A stretch of DNA of 64,000 nucleotides, taken from contig OX344762.1 in NCBI GenBank assembly GCA_947034895.1, forward strand, positions 77,742,981 to 77,806,980, given 5' to 3'. This DNA comes from Rhytidiadelphus loreus. Its lineage: Eukaryota > Streptophyta > Bryopsida > Hypnales > Hylocomiaceae. Below are positions 33,491 to 46,300 of this stretch, piece after piece. Below the pieces are notes generated by a model that saw only the letters and a program-made list of their open reading frames with translations, made no database searches and was not told where the DNA came from. How positions within the stretch are numbered: the stretch's first letter is position 1; every line of letters starts with the position of its first letter. Made by a program: the position numbers and the translations under genes.

Positions 33491-34880
33491 AATTAAGTTA
33501 AACCTAATTATATCCGAATAAGCAAATGAGCATAGGATTTGTTATTAAATTGTATAATTCTTTGTTGGATCTTATTAGAAGTAAATAGGATATTCTATGT
33601 TTTCTTTTCACATTCTTTGGAAACTATATGAATAAACTATGAATTTAAAAAGTAGATGTATTTAAAAGTGACCTTAGGCTCTCATGAATACAAGCATTGC
33701 ATTTTAGGCAAGAATTTGTAGGGGTCAAATTTAGAAAAGGGACACAATTAGGCACACTTACCTACTTACTTTACATGTTTGCAACATTATAATGACAAAT
33801 TCCTTAGAAATTTGGAATCAACAATTGCATGTTCAACATTATAAAGATTATTGTAGTCTTAAGGCATATTTGGTAAAAATTAATTCTAAAATACATACTA
33901 AAAATTTGGAGATTAGTTTTTAAAATAAATATTTTTTATGGAGAAAGTATAATTTCATGGGATATTTTATTTTTAGTGTATGTAGAACCTTAATTTTTAG
34001 AAATACTTGAGAATTGAAGAAAAATATGCCCAATTTTCCTTTTACTTATAAGATGAGAGATTTTTAATTTTGCACATAGAAGGCGTGAATACTACTCTAT
34101 AATGACAATATTCATCATATTAGTATTGTGCACTAAGCATATTTCATTTTAATACCATACAATGACCATAAGACAAGGCGTGAAAATGTTCCTCCCAATT
34201 CTTCTCTAAACTTTGTCCATAATTTTTTGATTGGAGGAACAAAATTACAAACAAAATTGTGGAGGTGAAAGCTACCATTAGATTTTCCACATCATCAATA
34301 AATTTTATAAGAAAATTAGTTTACAATGTATAAATGAAGTTTGAATTTTTGTTGCACTAGAGTTGATTACTATATATTTGCTATGATCAATCAAGCTCAA
34401 ATTATCCCAGAACCTTTGAAAATTGATGAAGGCCAATGAACTTCAACACAAGAACCTCTCCACCCCAACTTCCTACATCTTATGAATTAAAAACCTCCTT
34501 CATTTCACCATACAAAATTCTCATGATATTAAATGGAGCATGAGATACTTCACACAAAAATATTAAAATTTCAACTTTATTTGACTTTAATTTCACTTGA
34601 TTTCAACTACTAAAATCATTAACCCATAAAACAATGTTGAAGATATTTTCTAACCGATGAATGGCAAAATCTCTCCATGTGGGACAAAAGTGCAACTAAT
34701 CATCCTCTAAATTTTGTGTGAAAAGGAGACATTTTGTATAGTAGTTTGACTTCCAACAAGCACTCTTGCATTTTTTTAAGCCAACAATTCACACAATTCT
34801 AAAACAACTGATTACCATGCTGACCAGCTCATTGTTTAAAAGTTAAATTCCAAAAACATTGACTTCATTTGAGTGAATTA

Positions 34881-37080
34881 TTCTCTGTCGAATCAGTTCC
34901 TTGGTTAAGCCTTGGTTATGACAGTGAGAACATACAAAGAAGGCACTGTTTTCGCTTGAAAAAAATTCACACCGGTTCAATTTTCAGTGAGAGATTGAAT
35001 ATCGCCATAATTACACTTTACTGATAAATTAAATTATCAGGAAGGTGTAACTGAAGAATTTCCTGACCCACACAATCCAGATAGGCCTGCAAAGATTTGT
35101 CATGGTGCTGAACCCTGCAGTATACTCAGGCAGCCCCAGATGTCTGTACCAGACATCTTGCAGCGGAGGTTCCGATTCTACATCTGTCCCATCAGTTTAT
35201 GACCTCAGGCCATTGACAATTTGACATGCTTCAGTTGTTGCCCCTCGTGTCTTCGAACCTACCTTAACAAGATTAGCCAAGGACGAACTTAGAAACTAAC
35301 CGTTGCACACAAGCGGCTGCAGTCACACGAAGCAGGGAATGTACGAATGTACAGACGAACAGCCCAGGCCACAAGCGTGCTTTACACTAACCTCGAAAGC
35401 AATCCGAATTATTGAGCCATGATGGCAATTTTAGCATACAAAGCATCCGATACGAAACCGTAAAATGTGCTCGGACTATTACACCACAAAGATAATATGC
35501 AATTAACTATGTCCTTTCAATAACTTTACCCAGTATAAAACCTCAGTTTTAGAGTCCCGGACCTCAGAGGAAGACCCTCTTAGTTGCAGTCCACCTTGCC
35601 CTTTAAAATGGACTCCATCGAACGTCCATAAGCACAAACACGCGCTCCCGTGGACCGCCAGCCCTGGCTAGATCATCAATGATAAATATACAAGTACATG
35701 ATTCAAGTAGTGGATCACTGGAGATGTGGTAACAACATCGAATTACAGGTTCATATCACCAAACACATAGTCAGCGATTTAAAATCTAAATGAAACTAGG
35801 TCAGGATTCAATTCAAATGGTCGAATGTCCGCATAAAAATGTCGCCATCCTTCCAAAAGAAAATTGAGGTACGACACCATCATTCTGAACATGAGATAAG
35901 TGATAAAAGAGCAGATCATCCATTCCGATGCAAAGCCATTCAAAGTTTTGTCAAATGAATAACGGCTGTGATACATAAATAATCTCAACATTGTTCAGCA
36001 TATCGGCATTTTTAATGGATTCAAATAATAAGGTCCAGTTAGGACATTCAGTTCGCAATCAACACACTTTGTAATCCGGCAGGAGTCCTGCTGGACAACA
36101 CGCAGAACGTGCTATGAAAAATAGAGAAGACCCTATCCTCGAAGATAGGTAACGACGAGAGGGCATCTATAATTCATCTCGAACAAAATCTCTAATATGA
36201 TAGAAAGAATTACATGAAAGAAAATATACGAGAGATTGTCGTACTTGCGATCTCTAAAGACTCCACACCATTCATTTGCTGCGCCGCTGGCATTACAGGC
36301 GTGGCACATCGAGTAATTGTTCGGTCTAGTAAGAACGGAATACATGTTGTCAGTGCTTAAGTCCAATTCACGAGCACAAAAACGATCCTGGGGGCAGCAA
36401 CAGCTATGTAAGAGATTCCCCAAAGCGGTTGCCTACTATCCACATTTGCATACTCATGAAAATTTGCAAAGTCTGGCGTTGAATTGGCATCTACACTTGC
36501 ATGGGCACTTCTCAGAAGAGTCTGCCTAATGTGAATACCACCTTCTAAGACAGAGTTTGGAAACCACCACTACTTCGTCTGTGTTCCTGCACTTTGCCTG
36601 CAATAAGATAGTAGCAGAGGACCATTAAACTTATGCTGAAAACATGTTAAATATGACTGTTGATACTCCTCAAAAGTCCCAGGAGGTGTGTTGCAAGACA
36701 CCTTAGGACGGCGCAACACTCATCATTAGGAAAAAATTAGTCTCTTTCAAGAACTTTGAGAAAGCGTCATAAAGAGAATATTCATGAGCAGGTCTCCCTA
36801 TGGTCACAGTGATCATGAGGACTACAAAGACCTGCCTACGTATCGTGGAGAGGCCTCCGTATGATCAATGAGTCCATAGGAAGACCTCCATGAATAATGG
36901 GAAGATTCTCTTCATGATGTTAGCTAAACGTTCATGAAACAGTCAGTCATACTAAAAATACAGTTTACTACAATACTATTATCCGATTACACATCCTACA
37001 CAAGGTAGAACAAAGCTATCTACATGATAAACAACCAATTAAGCAGTTCAAGTTGCCCTATGGAGAAAGACACGCAACGT
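34881..37080. other. Moderate-GC region, possibly transcribed; no assignable gene
   Basis: From about 34950 to 36600 the sequence is less AT-rich than its surroundings and reads best on the minus strand. One segment, 36535 down to 36240, has an acceptor-like cacattag and two open frames. One is Cys-rich (MGNLLHSCCCPQDRFC..., YSMCHACNASG, EWCGVFRDRK); the other runs SAHASVDANSTPDFANFHEYAN. Neither matches a family I know. At 35136-35156 lies a 21-bp perfect palindrome (agatgtctg tac cagacatct with a one-base asymmetry). It could be the 3' part of a minus-strand transcript starting near 39.4 kb, but splice structure cannot be fixed. Confidence 0.3.
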
Positions 37081-38017
37081 TTAACCCCTAAAGTCCCAAG
37101 GCCCATTTTCTGTCAAAAACCACTCAAAACTGCCATTTCTACTGCGTTTGTCCAAAAAAACAAAATAAATACTCTTTTTGGAACTAAACCATAGGATCTT
37201 AAACTTTAAACTTTACTTGTTTGAGATTATGTGGTAAAAATTTCATGAAGTATGACTGTAGAGATTGAGAGATATGAGCATTCAAAGTTGAAAAAACAAG
37301 TTTTTTTGAACACTAAACTGCAATTTTAGATGACTTTGATTGCTATTTGTGGAAAAAATTTGTACTATGAAATTTGTATTTAAAATTTATTGTGTTGAAG
37401 AATTGAGTTGGGAATCTAGGAAAAAAATTTCAAAAAATAACAACTTGATTTTCATACTTCAAAAAATTGTCAAGTAGAAGTAGGTCCAAGATTGAGAGAA
37501 AAACTAAATTGTTAATAGCTCTTAGATGGGATCGAAATACAATAATCCCAACAATGAGATTGTTTTAGCAAGCAAACTTAACCTTTTCAAAAAAAATATT
37601 TGAAAAAATTTGAAAATTGCATTTTGAAATGAATCCTATAAGTTTTTTTTTTAAAAAGATGCTTAGATTGCCCGAAAAATAAGATTGTTCATAACTTTCA
37701 CATCACTAATCAAAATGGAATGAATCAAAGCTTCAGATGTAGATAAAAACATAATCTTTGAGAGAAAAAATTTAAAAAAAATTATTTTGAATTTTTGCAA
37801 TATTTTTTGTATTGCCCGCTGAGTTCAGTTCTAGGCTTTTTGTGGTATAACTTTTGCTTCCGGGCACCGATTGAAATAAAAATTATATTTCCACAAAGCT
37901 TATCAGATTTTCTATCTTCAAAAAAAGTTTCAAAAAATTAGGGTAAAATTTCAGCCCATAGGATCTGCCCGAATTCCAAATTGTCCCCCGAGGGGACAAT
38001 GGGACTTTAAGGATTAA
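37081..38017. mobile_element. TTAA-flanked non-autonomous element, copy 1
   Basis: It starts TTAACCCCTAAAGTCCC (37081) and ends GGGACTTTAAGGATTAA (38017), giving inverted repeats with TTAA at both outer edges. The interior matches 58518-59432 in order ('ctcaaaactgcca.ttctact', 'gatgcttagattgccc', 'atggaatgaatcaaagcttca', 'caattgaaataaaaattatat', 'caaattgtcccc'). TTAA target duplication with C-rich termini is the piggyBac pattern. No transposase is present. Partial copies lie at 40280-40860 and, inverted, 50030-50600. Confidence 0.62.
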
Positions 38018-39217
38018 TGAAACACAAAAATGTCGCAGGAACCCAAATAACTGAGACACTGATTGATGCCCAACTGACTTTGCTAACAGACAGCCGAGCC
38101 AGAATAACACATACCAGTTGTTCGTGCCTCGTGGAATTGAATCTGCAGGAGCCTCGTCCCGAGTCTGTGAGCCTCGTTTCCATGTCCCGTGTCACGTAGA
38201 GCAACGATGCACACAGAAACGCACCATTGATAGAAAAACCCGGTGCTGAAGGAGATCATCAAGTGTATGAACAACCCACCGTACTACAAAACCCAGCATT
38301 TGGCGGAAGGCGACAGTTTCATCACGCAAGAAACTCCGCAAAGCCTGGACTCCAGTGGACCAAGTGGCAGGGTGCGTACGATTCCTGTTTCTAGTTATCA
38401 GAAACTCCAAATCCATGGCCGCTAGGTTATTCACTTCGAGATTAAAAAAATCGCAACTAAGCCCTGTATTCACAACAAGAAACATGTTAATTAAGACGAC
38501 TCATCTACAGCAATCTTACTGTACCTCGTGTGAATGATGGATTCTCTCTTAAACAAATCTATCTCAAGCAATAACACAGCATTGTGCCCCAGAAGAAATA
38601 ACTCAAGCGCAGATTATGTCGTCATCTAATATCAACTAGCAAGAAGAGAGAAATAAAGAAGCGATAACACTAATACTTAGGGTTTTGATACAGGACATTC
38701 AAGAATGGCCAACTACTAGGGTCTCAAGTGTTGAAGCAGATTGACACAACTCGTTCAGAAAATCCGAGCTCATTTCATCAAAGTATTGAAATACCCAACA
38801 CTTGGACGATTGTCTGCCTAAACCCTAACCATGACGTGATGACACCAAATGACGAACGCAACTGTCAATTTGGGCGTCGAGATTATAGACTTCAAGCTGG
38901 CAATCAACATCGACTTCTGAAGACAACAAGAGATTCCTCACCTTGCACACAATATTCTGGGTTTTATCGAGAATTAAGCGTTCCCATTCAGAAATACTCA
39001 TTTCGAGTATCAAAAAATCAGAAGACTGTAGGCGTAAACTCTCAAACCCTAAACATACGAGAACGCTCAAAATAATTACCAAACCGAACACAACCATAAA
39101 TGTCGGCGTCAGGATTGAAGAATTGAAACTGGAATAACGAAAACACGACCTATAGTCGAAATCGTCTTATGAGCAGAGTGATCCTCACCTCGTACACAAA
39201 TGTACTCGATTTATGGA
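38018..39217. other. Moderate-GC region with unassigned short frames on both strands
   Basis: Frames around 38190-38485 (minus, ...THPATWSTGVQALRSFLRDE...) and 38243-38425 (plus, MLKEIIKCMNNPPYYKTQHL...) overlap each other. Neither shows a domain, so at most one is coding. A telo-box-like ctaaaccctaacc sits near 38819. The region may be intronic or exonic parts of a minus-strand transcript whose first exon is at 39218-39388. Confidence 0.3.
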
Positions 39218-39388
39218 TTACTGCGAGAATTGGAGGGGGAACGACAACTGTGCATGATTCGAGGAAGAAGAAGATGACGATGCACAGCAAGCAGTTTTGA
39301 AAGCGGCGAAGTGTTCCTTGCACTTGACTCCGTCGTCCTTGTGCTGTTCCAAACATTTCTTCAAGGCCGCCACATCGCACGGCGTCAT
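39218..39388 (-). CDS. Short Cys-patterned (CHCH-like) protein, 56 residues
   Basis: A 56-codon frame starts at ATG 39386-39388. It reads MTPCDVAALKKCLEQH, KDDGVKCKEHFAAFKTACC, a run of seven serines, and ends QLSFPLQFSQ. Cysteines at 4, 12, 23 and 34 form C-x7-C and C-x10-C pairs in two predicted helices. That recalls the paired-cysteine helical hairpin of CHCH/Cox19-type mitochondrial intermembrane-space proteins, although the canonical twin spacing is C-x9-C. The longer overlapping minus frame (39150-39380) is in another phase and looks non-coding. A donor-like gtaatc overlaps the stop, so the true protein may continue in another exon. The upstream side (39390-39540) is GC-richer, as expected of a 5' UTR. 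Confidence 0.42.
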   Translation of the reverse strand: MTPCDVAALKKCLEQHKDDGVKCKEHFAAFKTACCASSSSSSSNHAQLSFPLQFSQ

Positions 39389-39613
39389 CGTTGTTGCCGC
39401 GTCAGCAACAAAAATAGCAGAAGCGTCGTCTCAGCAGAAATAGCAGAAGCTTGAAAAACAACAACAACAAAAACCAGCAGCCACGCTTTGTCGTAGCACT
39501 AGCTCGCTTTTTCAAGTGAGGTCCTACTCTAACTTCCTCAAACTTCTTCATATGTTAGGTCTAATTCACATTTTTTTTAACTCTTAAAAAGGTTTGGGAA
39601 GCTCACTTTTGGA

Positions 39614-39875
39614 TGCAGCATCTTTTTGTATTTGACATAGAAGGTGTATACAAACTTTTGTTAGTACCCTATGTGAGGGTCAGATTTGGTAGAGAGGTTC
39701 CAAAATGGAATTCCCACAATCAGATTTTGAAAGGTCCACATCACCTTGAACCAATCACATGATAACAAGTGGCACTTCTTCACAAAAATGTGTTCATATA
39801 TATCAAATGTGACCCTCACGTAGGGTACTAACAAAAGTTTGTATTCATGCAAAGTCAAATCCAATGGTGCATGGC
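39614..39875. mobile_element. Foldback MITE, about 260 bp
   Basis: 'acaaacttttgttagtaccct' followed by 'tgagggtca.att' on the left (39650 onward) is mirrored by the complement ending at about 39841. Similarity extends outward through 'atttgac.t.gcat' to about 39614 and 39872, giving arms of 60-70 bp around a unique centre. No coding capacity. The target duplication is uncertain. Confidence 0.7.
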
Positions 39876-40095
39876 ACTTTTAATTTGAATCATTCTTTTA
39901 CATCCCTTATGTTTAAGAAACTATGGAATGGTCATGTATTATATGTGTACAAATGAATGTTGTATGTGAGCATATAAGCTGTTTAGAGGTTTCAATGAAC
40001 TCCCAATGAAAGATACTAATTTTTAAATTTTCAATCTAAGGATGCACGTCTTGTCGTATTTTTGTACAAAATTTGCATTCAAATAATCAAATACC

Positions 40096-40097
<2 letters not shown>

Positions 40098-40152
<55 letters not shown>
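40098..40152. repeat. (AT)n microsatellite, about 27 units
   Basis: An uninterrupted AT dinucleotide run. The flanking + frame at 40062-40256 (a YIYIYI tract) is an artefact of it. Confidence 0.97.
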
Positions 40153-40155
<3 letters not shown>

Positions 40156-40279
40156 GTTCCCTCATGCATTTAAAAATATCCTATATCAAGGTCAGCATAG
40201 TGGTCCATTTCATCATAAATTTGCGTTTTGAAGTCTATATTTTGGATGATAAATAGATTATTTTTAGACAATGTTTTAA

Positions 40280-40860
40280 GCATCAAAAATCTTGAATTGA
40301 ATTTTTTTTTAAATTCCTAAACAACTTGATTTCCATTCTTCACAAATTATTAAGCAAAAATAGGTACTGAATTGAAGGAAAAACTAAATCACTAATAATT
40401 TAAGATGGAACTTGAAACACACTAATTGCAATCATTCATTTGATTATAGTAAGATTGTCTTAACAAGTAAAGTAATCCTTGAGCAACTTCTCATTTGGAA
40501 AATTGTGAAAATTGAGTTCAAAATTGAATCCAATGCATTATTTTTCCAATAAAATGCCATGATTTCCTATAACACAAGATGCCTGTAACTTTTGCGATAT
40601 GAATCTAAATGAAATGAATCAATCTTTGTATATAGACAAAAACATAATCTATAATACATAAATTTAAAAATAAATTTATTTCAAGTTGTTTTTTGTTGCA
40701 CAAGCTTAACTATTTTGTTCTTTGTATTGCATAAATTTTGCTTTTGGCCATCAATTCAAATAAAAATTATATTTTTATAAAGCTAATTTGTTTTTCTATC
40801 TTCAAAAAACTTCAAAAAATCATGCCAAAAGTTATGATTATAGGAACCAAACCAAACCTT
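40280..40860 (+). repeat. Partial copy of the TTAA-flanked element family
   Basis: Shares with 37400-37960 the ordered words 'aacaacttgattt.catt', 'aaggaaaaactaaat', 'aaaattgaatcc', 'atagacaaaaacataatct', 'caattcaaataaaaattatat' and ttcaaaaaacttcaaaaaat. The GC-rich TTAACCCC ends are missing, so it is a truncated or more diverged copy. Confidence 0.6.
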
Positions 40861-43785
40861 CAAGGATCCTTTGTGGAGACACTTAAGACTATACAAGTTA
40901 TGAGGTTAATAAAAATAGGATGAATCTAATTGTGGCCCTTGAAGACCATATGTTTAAAAAAAATAGAATGAATCAAAGGTTTTTGAACAAATTTCAATTC
41001 ATCCAACAAAATTTTAAAAATGAGTGAATTTTAAAAATGAAATTTACTAATGAGATTTTCTTGAGATAGAAGTTGAAAAAATCTCATTTTATTTATGACT
41101 CTTTTGCAATAATTACCTTTTAAATGTTTTTGTGTAGAATTGTAGAAAAACTATTGAACATGAAGTACAACATTGTTGAAAAAACAAAATTTAACCTTCA
41201 ATGATGATCACTTCTTGGAATGGAAGTTGCTTTACCTCAAGCTTTACCTATTGGCACATGTCATCAACTAATCTCCTTGACCATTTTGACCATACTTCAT
41301 GCTTTATTTGAGTTTACATCTGTATTCTCACAGGAAGGCGATTTTTTTTGATGACCACTATTTCCAAGTTTCTACATCTGTGTCATTGCGTGAAGGTTGA
41401 ATCTCTACCGCCAAGGTCTACTAAGCCAAAAACAAGTCCTTGAAATTTCCAATCTTCAGTGAGTGTCACTAGTAGTGTTGCCAATGTGAATAGCATTTGA
41501 GCCTAGACCTTAATTTTTTTTTTCTTAGTCAATGCATGCAATGTTTAATGATTCTAATGACCAATAAAATCTAGCAATGTTTGATTTCTATCCTTTTCAC
41601 AACATGTACCCCAAATCCTAACCCTAAGCCCTAAACCCCTTATAAACAATACATTGAGCCATCATGCAATATTCACCTACTAGTAAATATTAATCATTTC
41701 AAACCATATAAACTATATATTGTACTTTAGGAATTAATACATGTATTGTTTACATGCATACATACAAAAAAAAAATTGCATCTCAAATAACTCTTCAATT
41801 CTCAAAGAATTACAATGAATTACATGAACTTGATAAAATATTGATGTGTAGACGTTGGATGAAACCAAGAAACACCTATTGCATTTGGGGGAGTAGTGGA
41901 AAAATTGGAGCTTTTGGAAAGCAATATTTAAAAAAATTAAAATACATGTAATTAGAAAAACTATAGATAATTTATTTCCAAAATTTTGATCCTACAAAAA
42001 TTACTCCAAAGTTATGCACAAAAAAAATGAAGGACAATTTCCTCATTTTTTCTCTTAAATTGCTAGAAAATAATGAAAACATTCAAAAATATACAATAAA
42101 AATAAGACATTTCTAAAAACTTAATGGAGATAAGATTTCACTAAATTTTTTATAGAAGTATACTTTTGGATGTCTACAAATGCATGCACAATAGAAACTT
42201 TTTTTTGCATCTATGTAGAAGACAACAATTTTCTTTTCTTTTTGAATTCCTTTGACAAATTCTTGCAATCTTAATAAAAGAACATGGTATCCAAATTTTG
42301 AAGTGAATATCATCGTTTTAGACTTGTTATAGTACTAAAAAACTCTAAAAACTAAAGTGAGACAAATTAGGTAATAGGGTGACTGCAAGAAAGACCGAAC
42401 GATTTTGGTAGCATTTGGTCAAAAATTGCGTTTTTCCTGCCTAGTACTACGAGTACTATGAGTACTAGAAGGGCCAAATGCAATGCACTGTGGACCGTCG
42501 ATGGTACTACAGATCTTCTGCACAGTTGCCATGTGTCCTGGAGGTGCGGTCCTCCCAATTAATGTGGCCGAACTACAATTGTGTCACCTGTCAGAAGTCC
42601 TCTTTTCCTACTGACACGTGGAGCCTTATCAGAGGCTGAGATGGCAATGTTTTGGAGGGAAACATTGCATTTGACCATTTTGAATGTGGAACCTTCCGAT
42701 TTCCTAATTTCTGTCTGTTGTGCTTCCACATGAGGCTAGGGTTTTGCAATACTCTCTCCAGCGTTTGTACTTGCATGGGAAGCTAGGTTTTGAATGTACC
42801 TTGTCTTTCAGTTTTCGTCCTTCTTTTCTAAGTTTCTAAACTTCATGACTTGTTTGGAGTTAGTGGCTTTAGTCTGTTGATCATGGTTGTTGAGGGAAGA
42901 CAAGGATCGAGGTAATTAGGGTCATGTTTCATACTGAATCTACTAGGGTTCAGTGTTTAGGAACAGTGTAGTTTTTCCCCACCACGCTGGCACTCACAGG
43001 TGGTGCACACGAAGCGGTGGGCACATTACGAAGGTCACACACTCTTTTTTCCGTGGATGCGGCATACTCAATCCTCAGCCTGTAGCTAAATGCAAACTCG
43101 TATCAGCCGAGTACTTCGTTGTCAGTCTATAGCGTGAAGGTTGATCCTCAACCTACGACGTGGAGCGCACTCAGATTTGGTTTAGGGTTCGTCCTCAGCC
43201 TACTTTTGTGAAGACAAGTTGTGTTTGGTGAGTACTTTGTGCTTATGGCTTCTTCTTTTATGTATGAAGCTCTAAACTCATATACTTGGTGTGTACTTAG
43301 GGCCAACAAAGTAGTGAGCGGTAGGAATCGTTTAGGGTTTATGATAGTACCTGTTTTTTTCCATTCTGGTGCGTCCATCGCCAAAATAGGAGAATGTCTT
43401 TTGTGGTTATCTTCTTCACTGTCTAAAAGTTAGGGTTTAGAAACTTTACCAATGACATTGGGAGTTTGCATGTTTCACCTGCGCTTTTGAAATGCTTTTG
43501 TGGCTGCCATTTTTTCTTTGGGGTTCCGCTTGAGGCTCTTTGTATTGAGTCTATTGTCGTTTTGTTATTCTCCTCAGTTAGTGGATCTCAAAATCTTTTG
43601 TCCTAATCACCTTCTCGCAGTATTACGCTGTAGTACTCAAAATTTGTAATACTTGTAGTGTATTTTTTAGTACTACGAGTACTTTGTTCGATCGTGCCAT
43701 GTATTTCTCACTTGTATAAAGTATTATAGTATTGTTGGTTGTAATTAGAATAGCGCACTAATTCGTTTGTCTAGAACTTGCAGCG
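40861..43785. other. No supported gene; flank of the TE-type gene
   Basis: Telomere-like tcctaaccctaagccctaaa lies at about 41612-41640. From 42390 the sequence becomes GC-richer, with 'ctagtactacgagtactatgagtact' words at 42440-42470 and again near 43650-43680, the same AGTACT vocabulary as in the introns of both TE-type genes here. At about 42407-42680, 'tttggtcaaaaattgc' and 'gcatttgacca' face each other as weak inverted ends. From 43060 to 43205, 'cctcagcctac'-type words repeat three times in the likely leader of the gene at 43786. Confidence 0.4.
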
Positions 43786-46037
43786 ATGGGGAAAATGAAG
43801 AGAACACCGGTGCACTCTGTACTTTGTTCGGAAAACACAACTCCGAGTGCAGAGAAGTCAGATGAAAGTGAAGGCGACGTGTAAGTTATTTATTCGAAGA
43901 GGGCCACTAAAACAAAGGACAACACATTGAAAGACACGTCAACGATGCCGCCACAACCAACATCAAAAGTGCCATTGGTAAACAGGAAAAGAAAAGTTGG
44001 CCAATCCAACTCCACTGCCTTCATTGGCGCTCGGAGATTGACAAAGGAGAAGCAGCCAGTTTCACGGAAGAAGAGTTCCACGTCTGTGCAAAAAACAGAG
44101 AGCTCGGGATTAGGGACATCCATTGATGCCGACAACGACACACCTAAAGCAGGTACTTCGGACCAAGACGATGATAGCGACGACTACGGCAAAATGAGAC
44201 GATAGTTACGAACCATGAAGAGGAAACGGGAATTCACTGAATCGGATTGCAGGAAGCAATTGGCGACCCTCAGATCAGAGGACAAGCGCCCTCCTCCGTC
44301 CATGACTGCAGAGGATTTCGCGTCGAAGTTCCATCTTGCGAGTGAAGGCATCAACAGTCATAAATGGAAGATTGGGAAGGACATCAGCCTTGACGAAGTG
44401 GAAGAAGTCTTTGGGAAAGAGAGAGCAAGAAACGGCTTCTCTTTGGCAGAGAAGCTAACTCAAGATCTTCGGAAAGAGGCGGAGACGTTGTATTGCCACT
44501 GCTACCAGAAGGATAATGCACCTACACATGTGGCCAAGGAGTTCGCTATTGGCTTTGTTCTGGACCATGTTCAGCACGAAAAAGTGAATTGGGCAGAGTT
44601 CGCAGCTGAAACTAATGTAGCACAGTGGAAGTCTTACTGTCGACGCGTAAGGCTATGGATCAAACGGTTGTCTATCTGGTTGAAGGTGCCGGTTAGTCAG
44701 GTCTTGAAAGATGAGGACTTCACCGAGTATGCGGGAACTTCTATAGAGTTGGGTTCTGTAGGGAATGCTCTATGTTTTACTCCTATGCACGTCAAATTGA
44801 AGAATGATGTGCACAGTCGGGGTTCCGGTCAACATCGGCAAACTCTTGACCCTGAACAAATAGCTGCCAGGTAAATTTCTCCTATTCATAAGGCTTCAAT
44901 TTTCTTGTCTGTCCTTTCAATGAGTATAAGTACTTTTTGTTGAATGTACGAGTACTAGACCTTACATAACGGGTATGTAGTCTTATTTGCGTGAATTGGC
45001 ATTGTTAGTCTCTAGTACTTGAGTTCTATAGTACCAGACTTGAGCGCCTCCAATACTTGTCATGCATGAATGAGCACCTGTGTTCCAAATTTTGTAGTTT
45101 AGGCAAATACTAGTACACCGTGGTAATGTTAAATACCTCCATAGGAGAATCACTGTACTAAAATGCAGTACTACACGACATCACTTGTACTGATGGGTCA
45201 TCACAATAGTACTTCCATGGAACATTCTTCACTGTAGATGCACTATTCTTCTCTTGTATGTCATACATGTGCCCGTTTCAGTAGGATTCGATACTAGACG
45301 TTGTCATTTCTTGAAGAGTACTCACTATAGACGTACTACATTCATGTACCTCATGTACTCAGTGACACGCTGAGTACTGTGATAGTACACGTAAAGCTTG
45401 GCTTTAGTCATGTCCATCATGCATGTAGTACTCTATAGTACTACTTGTCATTTGTGGCACTACTATTCATTATCTACAGTACAGTGAATCCTTTGGTGAG
45501 TCCTTCATTTTTGTGCGCATTGTACTCGTGCCTATTGCAATTGTATCCTATAGTACTACACGGTACTACCTGTATGTAGCATGAGACTAATTGTGTTCAC
45601 ATGTTTCCCTTCATCTGTGCTACAGGGAAATGGAAGTCAGAAAGCTTGTGCAGAAATTTGAGGCCAAAGTTGAACGCTATGAAAACGAAGTTCATGACAA
45701 GAAGGCAAAGGTCGCCCAAGCTGGCTTACAGTGGGAGGCTTGCTTTCAGCTTGTTGACCAATTCAAATCTTCTTTAATTGAGGCAGGTTAGGACTGTAAC
45801 GTCTCTGCAAGTGAAGAAGACATCGCTGCGACTACACAACTACCTGGAATTGGGCCCATCTTCAGAATGTACTACTCTAACGTCACGAAGCTCAATGTTT
45901 TTGCTGACATAAAGTGTACTTCTGAAATGGAGCTCGAGGAAGCTCTAATTGCCGCCAAAGCCAACATTACTCGTCTTCTTGCATTAAAACCGTATTTGCT
46001 GGAGGGACGATGCTATTTTGCGTGCGTAGAGCGGTGA
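43786..46037 (+). pseudogene. Two-exon TE-type gene with three in-frame stops, function unknown
   Basis: Exon 1 (43786-44870) keeps one frame through MGKMKRTPVHSVLCSENTTP, a basic Ser/Thr-rich stretch, an acidic DQDDDSDDYG patch and a 220-residue folded-looking part (TESDCRKQLATL, MTAEDFASKFHLA, EFAIGFVLDHVQHEKVNWAE). It is broken by TAA at 43882 and TAG at 44203. A GTAAAT donor at 44871 and an AG before 45626 join in phase to exon 2 (EMEVRKLVQKFEAKVERYEN, coiled-coil-like), which has TAG at 45789. It then continues in frame as LPGIGPIFRMYYSNVTKLNV... to 46037. The TAA at 43882 overlaps a GTAAGT donor, so splicing could remove that one. All three stops are one C-to-T change from CAA or CAG. 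I recognise no domain. Intron 1 is full of AGTACT words, as in the gene at 60107-62680, so both probably belong to one TE family. Confidence 0.55.
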
Positions 46038-46300
46038 GCGTACGGTCGCGAGCGTAGAATGCAAAAAGTTTGATAATTTCTTGAAATGGGCAATAAAGTG
46101 AAAGTTTAGGGTTTTTTTACAAGGAAGAATTCTTAAATTAGTATTAATGATGGACCTATGACCGTAGAATATTTTGCATAATTTTTCTGCATAAAAAGTG
46201 TAAAGTGGCCAAATATGTATTTTAAGGTTGAGGAAAGATGCAAGTTTCAAGATGAAGGGTCTATAACCGTGGAGTCTAGGGATACGAATGATTAAAATAT
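46005..46300 (+). repeat. Shared inverted repeat, left copy
   Basis: 'gatgctattttgcgtgcg.agagcggtg', then 'gagcgta.ggtc..gagc.taga' and gcaaaaagt, begins inside the 3' end of the + gene. Its complement lies at 59940-60160, directly at the 3' end of the minus gene. Weaker similarity continues inward (gggtctataaccgtgga against gggccctataactgtgga). The two copies face each other across 14 kb. Confidence 0.65.

Larger units (their letters stand above)
30344..34880. other. AT-rich repeats without a supported gene
   Basis: No coding domain was seen on either strand. A CACTA-like short element (30931-31394) and an LTR-like or retroelement-leader-like segment (about 32540-33490) are listed separately. 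Around 31740-31900, 'taaaatctagaaaaaaga.gttctaa' occurs in several slipped copies. Confidence 0.4.

Noticed and set aside
36133..36423. Cys-rich minus frame considered as a zinc-finger or secreted peptide gene
   Set aside because: No family resemblance, and a competing open frame overlaps it; kept only as part of an unassigned region.
40062..40256. Frame with a long YIYIYI tract
   Set aside because: Pure product of the AT microsatellite.
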